A stretch of DNA of 6,108 bases from an uncultured Coriobacteriaceae bacterium (lineage in GTDB: Bacteria > Actinomycetota > Coriobacteriia > Coriobacteriales > Eggerthellaceae), in NCBI GenBank assembly GCA_937937585.1, contig CALDCB010000014.1, forward strand, positions 1-6,108, given 5' to 3'. Shown one piece after another: positions 1 to 6,107 of this stretch (within the stretch, counting starts at the first letter, position 1; each line of letters starts with the position of its first letter). Position numbers and translations under genes: made by a program. The notes under the pieces are model-generated. The model was given only the letters and a program-made list of their open reading frames with translations, was not told where the DNA came from and made no database searches.

Positions 1-131
1 GTTCTGAACAGGGGTTGGATGTCAGAATCGGACACACTTTTCTGCCTATAACCCTAAATATGACGAAACGGTGAACTGTTTTCAAAAGAACGGTTTGCAG
101 AGGGTCTATAAGCCCCAAGGGCCGATCTTGG
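1..131. other. Left-edge non-coding stretch
   Basis: No reading frame here looks like a gene, and no tRNA cloverleaf is visible. A 6-bp inverted repeat (TTCTGA at 2-7, TCAGAA at 22-27) encloses a 14-base loop. On the minus strand TTGAAA (85-80) lies 17 bases before CATATT (62-57), which could be a weak promoter firing leftwards out of the window. A short hairpin is also possible at 115-131 (CCAAG/CTTGG). None of these is strong; the stretch is best treated as the intergenic region downstream of cca. Confidence 0.4.
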
Positions 132-166
132 AAAAACGAAAGGCGACGCGTGTGCGTCGCCTTTCG
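132..166 (-). terminator. Intrinsic terminator of cca
   Basis: A perfect 13-bp inverted repeat (137-149 with 154-166) encloses a 4-base loop. Read on the minus strand it begins two bases after the cca stop codon and is followed by five T residues (136-132), the classic layout of a Rho-independent terminator. In the plus direction the hairpin is followed by TGTTAC and lacks a T tract, so it is assigned to cca. Confidence 0.9.
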
Positions 167-168
167 TG

Positions 169-1515
169 TTACTTTGCGAAATCCCTTACATAATCAAGAA
201 GTGCTTCTCGTTCGTTCTCGACGCGCTTGTCGATCACAGCCGAGAGTGTTTTATCAAGAAGGTCGCCAATGAGGGGGCCGGGGGTTATACCACATGCGTC
301 TATAACGTCAGACCCCGTGATGACCAAATCACTCAATTGGTACGCCTGCTCCTCTTCGAGAACTTGATCGAGCACCTGCAGCAGCTCATCTGCCATTTCC
401 GATCGGTCGGTGCAACATTGCGCGTGAGCCAGCGCATCTGCTTTTTTCAGATCGCATAACGCCCTGAACAGTTCGATATCGCCGTTAAAGCGGTGGAGGA
501 CGTGCTTCACGATGCGCGGGGTGGGACCGATGATGTCGTCGTGCATCTCAACCAACGTCAATATGTCATCTTGCAGCTTGCGGGGAAGCTTCAGGCGCGA
601 CAAGGCCCCTCTTGCGATCAGCACGCTTTCCAGTGCATGGCCGTAGAAATGCCCCGATCCCTTCGCCATGTAAAACGTTGCGGGCTTTCCGATGTCGTGG
701 AACAGGGCTGCCCAGCGGTTCAATGGTTCGGGTTTCGTCCCCTGCACGGCGTGGGCGGTGTGCTCAAGTACGTCGTAGCTGTGGTAGTGCGAACGCTGGT
801 CGAATCCCTTCATGGCAACTAGTTCGGGCAGCACGGCCGAGATGACATCGACGGTTGTCAAAAGGGCATCGCAGACGTGATCCCCCAAAAGAAATCTCTC
901 AAGTTCGCGCGAGACGCGCTCGGCGGGAAGCGAGAGCATCAGCGATTTTTCGAAGGTCATCGACCAAAGGCATTGTTCTTCAATGGTGAAGCCAAGTTCC
1001 GAGCAGAACCTGCACCCGCGTAAGATGCGAAGATGGTCTTCCTCGAATCGGTCGTTCGGGTTGCCGACGGTTCTGATGATCCCATCTTTTATGTCAGCCA
1101 ACCCGTTGTAGGGGTCGCGAAAACCTCTTTCGGGATGGTAGGCGATGGCGTTGATGGTGAAGTCGCGGCGGGCGAGGTCTTCCTCGATGGTTTCAGCCAG
1201 CGAAACGCTGTCGGGGTGGCGCCCATCCGAGTAACGGCTTTCGGTTCGAAACGAAGTGACCTCGATAGGGTTTCCGTCGACAATTGCCGTGATAGTGCCG
1301 TGGGCCGTTCCCGTTTCATGAACAGCGAATCCGGCCGACTCGAAGGCGGCTTTCGATTGCATCCATGGGGCGTTGCAGGCGATATCGACGTCGTAGACGG
1401 GTCGTCCAAGAATCGAATCGCGCACGAAGCCGCCGACCAACCAAGCTTCATGTCCTGAATCTTCCAAGGCGCGAAGTGCTTTGAGGGCGTGTTCCGGTGC
1501 AACGAGCGTGTTCAT
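169..1515 (-). CDS. cca: CCA-adding tRNA nucleotidyltransferase, HD-domain type
   Basis: This 448-residue cytoplasmic enzyme is predicted to build or repair the 3' CCA end of tRNAs from CTP and ATP. The class II nucleotidyltransferase head is clear: GGFVRD at 28-33, the metal-binding pair D42 and D44 in YDVDIA, RRDFTINA at 116-123, and EDHLRILR at 159-166, the EDxxR-type base-selection motif. An HD phosphohydrolase-like domain follows, with HYHSYDVLEH at 243-252 and FHDIGKP at 272-278. The length fits the bacterial CCA/HD family. The ATG at 1515 is preceded on the minus strand by AAGG nine bases upstream. The related poly(A) polymerases share the head, but the HD domain after it and the Gram-positive style favour the CCA enzyme. 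It is transcribed divergently from the membrane-protein operon, has its own terminator and appears monocistronic within the window. Codon use is mixed and nothing looks broken. Confidence 0.93.
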   Translation of the reverse strand: MNTLVAPEHALKALRALEDSGHEAWLVGGFVRDSILGRPVYDVDIACNAPWMQSKAAFESAGFAVHETGTAHGTITAIVDGNPIEVTSFRTESRYSDGRHPDSVSLAETIEEDLARRDFTINAIAYHPERGFRDPYNGLADIKDGIIRTVGNPNDRFEEDHLRILRGCRFCSELGFTIEEQCLWSMTFEKSLMLSLPAERVSRELERFLLGDHVCDALLTTVDVISAVLPELVAMKGFDQRSHYHSYDVLEHTAHAVQGTKPEPLNRWAALFHDIGKPATFYMAKGSGHFYGHALESVLIARGALSRLKLPRKLQDDILTLVEMHDDIIGPTPRIVKHVLHRFNGDIELFRALCDLKKADALAHAQCCTDRSEMADELLQVLDQVLEEEQAYQLSDLVITGSDVIDACGITPGPLIGDLLDKTLSAVIDKRVENEREALLDYVRDFAK

Positions 1516-1691
1516 TCGGGATAACCTTATCTGCGGCGCCGTTTATGGCCGCTTCTTAACTGATAACGTCTTCAGCTGATAGAATAGCGGATTGTCGTGG
1601 CGTGGTTATATAAGCTTCGACTAACGATACCCGAGATCCGACGAAGAGGGGTTCGCGGGTTCTTAATCACCGAACGAGGAAACTACTGTAT
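1516..1691. promoter_or_regulatory. Divergent intergenic region between cca and the YidC-TagF fusion
   Basis: This 176-bp gap must hold the start signals for both directions. It contains GATAAC twice in the same orientation (1520-1525 and 1562-1567, 42 bases apart). An inverted repeat GATAA-CC-TTATC (1520-1531) overlaps the AAGG ribosome-binding site of cca and could hide it in the mRNA. A possible leader hairpin for the fusion gene pairs CCCG (1630-1633) plus CGAA (1642-1645) with TTCG-CGGG (1652-1659). I see no convincing -35/-10 pair for cca. No regulator is suggested by these patterns alone. Confidence 0.5.
1556..1585 (+). promoter_or_regulatory. Candidate sigma-70-type promoter for the operon
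   Basis: TTAACT (1556-1561) matches the -35 consensus at 4 of 6 bases. TAGAAT (1580-1585) matches the -10 consensus at 5 of 6. The spacer is 18 bases, and a start near 1592 would give a leader of about 100 bases before the ATG at 1692. This was judged by eye only. Confidence 0.35.
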
Positions 1692-3689
1692 ATGGATGCT
1701 GTATTTGCCGCTGTCGCTTCCGTGCTTCAGCTCATTGTCGACCCGTGCTATAAGCTGACGGGGAACTGGTGGGTCTCGATCCTGCTGTTCACCCTCGTCA
1801 CCAAGGTCGTCCTGCTGCCGATGTCGCTGTGGGTCCAGAAGAACTCGCTCGTCATGGTCCAGCTCATGCCTGCGCTCAACCGCATCAAGGTCAAGTACTA
1901 CGGCGACCGCGAGGCCATCGGCGAGAAGCAGAGCGCCCTGTACAAGGACCGCGGCTACCACCCGTTGCTCTCGATGGTCCCGCTGCTCGTCCAGATCGTC
2001 ATCCTGTTCGGCCTGGTCGACGTCATCCACTCCGTCACCGACGGCGGCGCCCCGGGGACCGAGTTCCTGGGCATGGTCCCCGTCGCCGACGGCGGCGCCT
2101 CGTGGGCCATGCCGCTTCTGGCCGGCCTTTCCGCCGTGGCCATGGGCTTCGCGCAGAACCGCATCAACCCGCTCCAGAAGGAGCAGTCGCGCGCCGAGAA
2201 GAACGCCACCAACGGGCTGTCCATCGGCCTGTCGCTGGTCCTCGGCGTCTTCGTCTCGGCGGGCATGTGCTTCTACTGGATCTGCTCGAACCTGTCGTCC
2301 ATCGCCATCCAGGCCCTGATGAACGTCTGCATCGTGCCCGCCAGGCACATCGACTACGGCGAGCTCGCCGCCAGCCGCGCCGAGGTCGAGGAGCTCGAGG
2401 CGCTCGAGGGCGGGCGCAAGTCGCGTTGGTGGAGGCCCGACCCGCTCTCGAAGCGCGAGAAGGCCGACTACAGGCGCTTCTTCAACGTCGTCGGCAAGCA
2501 CATCGTCTTCTACTCCGAGGGCTCCGGCTTCTACAAGTACTTCAAGGGCGCCATCGCGTACCTCCTCGACCACTCGGACGCGAGCATCCATTACGTCACG
2601 AACGACCCCGACGACAAGGTCTTCGAGCTCGCCGAGGCGCAGCCGCGCATCAAGCCCTACTACATAGGCCAGAAGCGCTCCATCACGCTGATGATGAAGA
2701 TGGACGCCGACGTCGTTGTCATGACGCTCGAGGACCTCGAGAACTACTACATCAAGCGGAGCTACGTGCGCAAGGACATCGAGTACGTGTTCATGCCGCA
2801 TCACATGACGTCCATGCACCTCACCCCGTCGAAGGGGGCCTACGACCATTTCGACACGGTGCTCTGCGTCGGCCCCCACCAGGAGAGGGAGCTGCGCCGC
2901 GAGGAGGAGCTCTACGGCCTGCCCGCGAAAAGGCTCGAGCGCTGCGGCTACGGCCTGCTCGACGAGGACATCGCCGCGGTCGGGGCCCGCGCGGCGAGGG
3001 CGGCTGCGCCAGCCGCGCCCGCGAAGGGCCGCCCGACGGTGCTCGTCGCCCCGTCGTGGCAGGAGGACAACCTGCTCGACCTTTGCGCCGACGACCTCCT
3101 CGGGCAGCTCCTCGGGCGCGGCTGGCGCGTGGTCGTCCGCCCGCATCCGGAGTACACCAAGCGCTACCGCCCCCGTTGGGAGTCGCTCCAGGCCCGTTAC
3201 GCGCACGTTCCCGAGTCCGACCTTTTCTTCGAGCGCGACTTCTCGTCCAACGAGACCGTCTTCACGTCCGACGTCCTGATCACCGACTGGTCGAGCGTCT
3301 TCTGCGAGTTCTCGTTCTCCACGCTGCGCCCGAGCGTGTTCGTCGACACGCCCATGAAGGTCGGCAACCCCGATTGGGAGGAGCTCGGCATCGAGCCGAC
3401 CGACATCTCCCTGCGCAACCAGGTGGGCCGCTCCTTCGACCCCGGCGACCTGTCGGGCCTGGGCGACGCCGTCGCCGAGATGATCGAGCACCCCGACGCA
3501 TGGTCCGCGCGCATCGCCGAGGTGCGCTCCAACACGATCTACAACATCGGGCGTTCCGCCGAGATCGCCGGCGAGTATTTGCTTCAAGCTATGCTCGATA
3601 AGCAGACCACGCACGATCGAGAGGGCGGGTTGATAGAAGATAAGGTGCCGAACGATTCTGTCGGCAACACTGCTTGCGGTTTGGAATAG
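1692..3689 (+). CDS. Fusion of YidC/Oxa1-type membrane domain with TagB/TagF-like CDP-polyol phosphotransferase
   Basis: This 665-residue protein has two parts. Residues 1-220 look like a YidC/Oxa1 insertase core of five membrane segments (about 25-46, 90-112, 137-155, 177-196, 197-215), with the family pattern LLPMSLWVQKNS, then LMPALNRIKVKYYGD, LYKDRGYHPL and VPLLVQIVILFGL. The groove arginine of TM1 is replaced by K38. A charged linker (about 222-262, ending in RRFFN) leads to a GT-B fold domain of the CDP-glycerol glycerophosphotransferase family: FMPHH at 367-371, VVRPHP at 481-486 and DVLITDWSS at 527-535. In TagF-type enzymes such motifs hold the catalytic histidines and bind the donor. 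At about 400 residues it is TagB-like in size. The expected topology puts this domain in the cytoplasm with its nucleotide donor. GAGGA at 1676-1680 supports the ATG. The usual yidC neighbours (rpmH, rnpA, jag) are absent, so this is probably not the housekeeping insertase. The exact substrate is unknown. Confidence 0.87.
   Translation: MDAVFAAVASVLQLIVDPCYKLTGNWWVSILLFTLVTKVVLLPMSLWVQKNSLVMVQLMPALNRIKVKYYGDREAIGEKQSALYKDRGYHPLLSMVPLLVQIVILFGLVDVIHSVTDGGAPGTEFLGMVPVADGGASWAMPLLAGLSAVAMGFAQNRINPLQKEQSRAEKNATNGLSIGLSLVLGVFVSAGMCFYWICSNLSSIAIQALMNVCIVPARHIDYGELAASRAEVEELEALEGGRKSRWWRPDPLSKREKADYRRFFNVVGKHIVFYSEGSGFYKYFKGAIAYLLDHSDASIHYVTNDPDDKVFELAEAQPRIKPYYIGQKRSITLMMKMDADVVVMTLEDLENYYIKRSYVRKDIEYVFMPHHMTSMHLTPSKGAYDHFDTVLCVGPHQERELRREEELYGLPAKRLERCGYGLLDEDIAAVGARAARAAAPAAPAKGRPTVLVAPSWQEDNLLDLCADDLLGQLLGRGWRVVVRPHPEYTKRYRPRWESLQARYAHVPESDLFFERDFSSNETVFTSDVLITDWSSVFCEFSFSTLRPSVFVDTPMKVGNPDWEELGIEPTDISLRNQVGRSFDPGDLSGLGDAVAEMIEHPDAWSARIAEVRSNTIYNIGRSAEIAGEYLLQAMLDKQTTHDREGGLIEDKVPNDSVGNTACGLE
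1752..3575 (+). other. High-GC3 codon island inside the fusion gene
   Basis: By hand count, 9 of the first 20 codons end in A or T. Only one of the next 121 does (CCT for P60). The G/C-ending style continues with few exceptions to residue 628. From Y629 to the end, 16 of 37 codons end in A or T again, matching the downstream gene. The bounds given here are the codon-use switch points rather than proven junctions. Confidence 0.7.
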
Positions 3690-3698
3690 AAAGGAAAG
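3690..3698 (+). promoter_or_regulatory. Ribosome-binding site that fixes the start of the sulfatase-like gene
   Basis: AAAGGAAAG lies immediately after the fusion stop codon; AGGA (3692-3695) is 11 bases before the ATG at 3707. The frame is also open from a TTG at 3674, but that would place the first 11 residues across the end of the upstream gene and through this site. The ATG at 3707 is therefore preferred. Confidence 0.75.
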
Positions 3699-3706
3699 AG
3701 CAGTCG

Positions 3707-5791
3707 ATGAAGCGTATAGCGGTTTTTGCTTACGATGTTGTTGGATTGCTCGTCGTTTCAGCGGCGCTTTCTCTCGCATTCGTGAAGCCTGCGTATGCGT
3801 ACGTCGACCCTTCGGTCATGACGTATGCCATCCAAGCTTTTGCTGGTGTCGCGGTTGCTCTTTCGACGGTCTTCGGTGTGGTTTTCCGCAGGACCAGGAA
3901 GAAGCTGTTTCGCGTTTTGGGCATCGATGAGAATGCCCGCAAAGATGTCGATCCGCGCCTCCATCGCGTAGACGCGTCGGGCGATGTCGTACGCACTAAG
4001 GTCGATGAGGTTATCGACCGCAATGCTGCAGCTGCCAATGAGTCGGCTCGCGGTCAATTCGATTATTCGCTCAAAACCCGTATCGGCCTTGCGGCAATCG
4101 TATCGGGTTTTCTGTCTTTCACGCTGTGCTTCGCGGCTCCCGCCGAGATTGTTTCGGCAAGTGCGGGAAGTCTTGTGGTCCGCATTGTAGACGTGCTTCC
4201 TGTCATCGTTAGCGTGTTTTTGCTCGTTTGGGTTTTGCTTGCCATCGTTGCGTGCTTGTTCAAAAAACGCGCGTTCGCGGTTGTCGTTGCCGTCGTGTTC
4301 TCGGTGGCGCTTTCGTGTTACGCCCAGGCGTTGTTCATGAACGTTGGTTTGCCGCAGGCCGATGGCGGCGCTGTCAATTGGGACGACTACACCACCATCA
4401 CGGTTCTTTCGGCTGCTGCGTGGATCGCTTTGATTGCGGTTTCCATCGTTGCGGTGATTCGTTATCCGCGAAAGGCGCAAATGGGCTTTTGCCTTGTTGC
4501 TCTTGCTCTTGTTGTTGTGCAGGGAGCGGGCGTGGCAAGCCTTTTCGTTGGCGAGTCGGGTGCTTCGAATGTCGCTGGCAGAACCATGATGGTTTCCGAG
4601 AAGGGCCTGCTCGATGTTTCCGCGAAAACCAACGTCGTCGAGTTCGTTCTTGACAACTATGACACCGCTCTGCTTGAGCAGGCTGTTTCCGAAGAGCCTG
4701 AGATGTTCGACGGCTTCGAGGGCTTCACGTGGTTCAAGGACTCTGCGGGGTCGATGATCCCTACGCGCTACGGTAACGTGTTTCTTTTGACGGGCGTGCT
4801 GCCGCGTGAGGACGAGCCATTTTCTGCATTCCTTGCCAACCGCTACGCTCGAAGCCCCTACTTGAGCGACATCAGGGAAGCGGGTTACGACATCGGGGTT
4901 TACAGCGATACGCTCGGCGAGCAGTATTTAAGTGCGGATGAAGCCAATCAACATATATATAGGTACACAAGCAATATCGCTCCGCTCGATCGTGGCGCGA
5001 TGGACGTTCCGGCAACTGCGGCGTCTCTTATGCAGTGCGCACTGTACCGAGACCTTCCCTGGTTGGCGAAGCCCCTGGCTTGGTTTTATTCCGATGAAGT
5101 CAACAGGAGCATATTCGGGTCGGGTAGGGCCGCATCGGATAAAACGCCGTACTTAATGGATGATGGCTCTCTGCTTTCGCGGTTGCGTACCGAAGGTCTG
5201 TCGACTAACGACCAAGATGCTTCGTATCGATACATTCATGTTCTAGGCGCGCATGACCCGTTCTCTCTTGATCGCAATGGGGAAGAAGTAGGTGTTGGCA
5301 ATTCGAATCCGCTCGATCAAGCGATCGGTTCAATGAAGATCGTTGAGACCTATATTACTGAGCTGAAGCGACTTGGCGTGTATGATCAAACGACCGTGAT
5401 CGTGACGACGGATCATGGTTCTTGGTGGTGTCAGGAAGGTGAAATCGACCAGCCGAAATCGCCCATTGTCCTGTTCAAGCCTGCCGCGAGCGTTGCGGGC
5501 GGCAGGGATAAACCCTTTGCCGTTTCCGAATCGCCTGTTTCAGCTGGAGATATCTTGGCTACAGTGGAGGAAGCGGTCGGGGCGCCGAATCCTGCTACCT
5601 TCGGCGAGTCCTTGGCCGGCAAGGTGGGGGATAGCAACCGCCATCATAAGGGTGATCAAACCCGGTACTTTTATATGACGACAAGTGATGGCGTTCACGA
5701 CCAGAAGATCCAAAAGTATGCGATCAATGGTGATGCGCGTGACTTGGGAAGTTGGTCGCGAACCGACGTGGAGTGGGATGCTCAAAGCTAG
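3707..5791 (+). CDS. Membrane sulfatase-like (LTA synthase/phosphoethanolamine transferase-type) enzyme
   Basis: This is a 694-residue membrane protein of the alkaline phosphatase superfamily. The N-terminus has a hydrophobic segment (about 10-26), a possible AYA signal-peptidase site at 29-31, and a YVDPSVMTYAIQ stretch (32-43) opening a membrane segment to about 60, followed by RRTRKK. Further membrane segments lie near 127-144, 156-183, 189-211, 230-251 and 259-281. The extracytoplasmic catalytic domain starts near 308. D316 (FVLDNYD), T353 (SMIPTRYGN), D569 and H570 (TTDHGSW) fit the metal ligands and the threonine nucleophile of LtaS/EptA-type enzymes, and H516 (GAHDPF) fits their substrate-side histidine. 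A threonine, not a sulfatase Cys/Ser in CxPxR, argues for phospho-group transfer over sulfate ester hydrolysis. It follows the fusion gene by 17 bases, so co-transcription is very likely and a role in surface polymer synthesis or decoration is inferred. Donor and acceptor cannot be told from sequence. Confidence 0.85.
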   Translation: MKRIAVFAYDVVGLLVVSAALSLAFVKPAYAYVDPSVMTYAIQAFAGVAVALSTVFGVVFRRTRKKLFRVLGIDENARKDVDPRLHRVDASGDVVRTKVDEVIDRNAAAANESARGQFDYSLKTRIGLAAIVSGFLSFTLCFAAPAEIVSASAGSLVVRIVDVLPVIVSVFLLVWVLLAIVACLFKKRAFAVVVAVVFSVALSCYAQALFMNVGLPQADGGAVNWDDYTTITVLSAAAWIALIAVSIVAVIRYPRKAQMGFCLVALALVVVQGAGVASLFVGESGASNVAGRTMMVSEKGLLDVSAKTNVVEFVLDNYDTALLEQAVSEEPEMFDGFEGFTWFKDSAGSMIPTRYGNVFLLTGVLPREDEPFSAFLANRYARSPYLSDIREAGYDIGVYSDTLGEQYLSADEANQHIYRYTSNIAPLDRGAMDVPATAASLMQCALYRDLPWLAKPLAWFYSDEVNRSIFGSGRAASDKTPYLMDDGSLLSRLRTEGLSTNDQDASYRYIHVLGAHDPFSLDRNGEEVGVGNSNPLDQAIGSMKIVETYITELKRLGVYDQTTVIVTTDHGSWWCQEGEIDQPKSPIVLFKPAASVAGGRDKPFAVSESPVSAGDILATVEEAVGAPNPATFGESLAGKVGDSNRHHKGDQTRYFYMTTSDGVHDQKIQKYAINGDARDLGSWSRTDVEWDAQS

Positions 5792-5818
5792 CGTTACCTA
5801 AATAGTGAGCCTTGCATG

Positions 5819-5851
5819 AACGGCGGCTGCTTCAGGCAGTCGCCGTTGTTT
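5819..5851 (+). terminator. Hairpin terminator of the operon
   Basis: A 12-bp stem (5819-5830 with 5836-5847, one G-T wobble) encloses the loop TTCAG. It begins 27 bases after the stop codon of the sulfatase-like gene. The tail is short (GTTT), so termination may be less efficient than at the cca terminator. On the minus strand no T tract follows, so a bidirectional role is doubtful. Confidence 0.7.
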
Positions 5852-5879
5852 ATGGAAGGCATCACATAAATATGGAACC

Positions 5880-6107
5880 CTACTCAACATCCAATGGCAC
5901 CTCTGGGTGCTTGTGCGGCCTCGGCCAAGGCGGAAGCCGCCCGGGCGAGGACGCTCCGCGCGCCTCGGAGCCTCGGAGCCCTTGCGCCCGCGGGGAGGGC
6001 TCCGCCCGTCCCCGGGCGCCCCGCCTAGGCGCTCCCCGCGATCCCGCCCGCCCGGTTGTGGAGTCCCTGTGGAGCGCGGCCTCGCCCTTGACCCGGGCGC
6101 GCGAGGG
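5880..6107 (-). CDS. Possible 3' end of a leftward gene entering from the right edge
   Basis: One minus-strand frame is open from the window edge to a TAG at 5882-5880, giving 75 residues. The first part (ARVKGEAALHRDSTTGRAG) uses codons typical of a high-GC gene; the later part is Arg/Pro/Gly-rich and looks like a low-complexity tail ending in PEVPLDVE. Another minus-strand frame stops at 6027-6025, and a plus-strand frame from an ATG at 5872 stays open to the edge, so openness alone proves little at this GC content. I do not recognise a family. A transposase-type tail is one possibility, but no diagnostic motif lies inside the window. Confidence 0.2.
   Translation of the reverse strand, partial: PSRARVKGEAALHRDSTTGRAGSRGAPRRGARGRAEPSPRAQGLRGSEARGASSPGRLPPWPRPHKHPEVPLDVE

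Noticed and set aside
1692..3689. Treating this gene as the housekeeping yidC.
   Set aside because: It lacks the usual rpmH/rnpA/jag neighbours, has lysine at the groove arginine position and carries a large C-terminal transferase domain. A second, ordinary yidC elsewhere in the genome is expected.
3674..3706. A TTG start at 3674 extending the sulfatase-like protein by 11 residues.
   Set aside because: It overlaps the end of the fusion gene and reads through the AAAGGAAAG ribosome-binding site. The ATG at 3707 is well placed after that site and begins a normal hydrophobic N-terminus.
1683..3779. A 698-codon open frame on the minus strand opposite the fusion gene, and a 610-codon plus-strand frame at 1769-3601.
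   Set aside because: Both are shadows caused by the nearly exclusive G/C-ending codons of the real gene, which remove stop codons from other frames. Their translations are Arg/Ala/Val/Asp-rich low-complexity sequence with no family motifs, whereas the chosen frame has clear YidC and TagF-type motifs.
3707..5791. Calling the downstream gene a true sulfatase.
   Set aside because: There is no CxPxR or SxPxR formylglycine motif. The candidate nucleophile is a threonine (T353), as in LtaS/EptA-type phospho-transferases.
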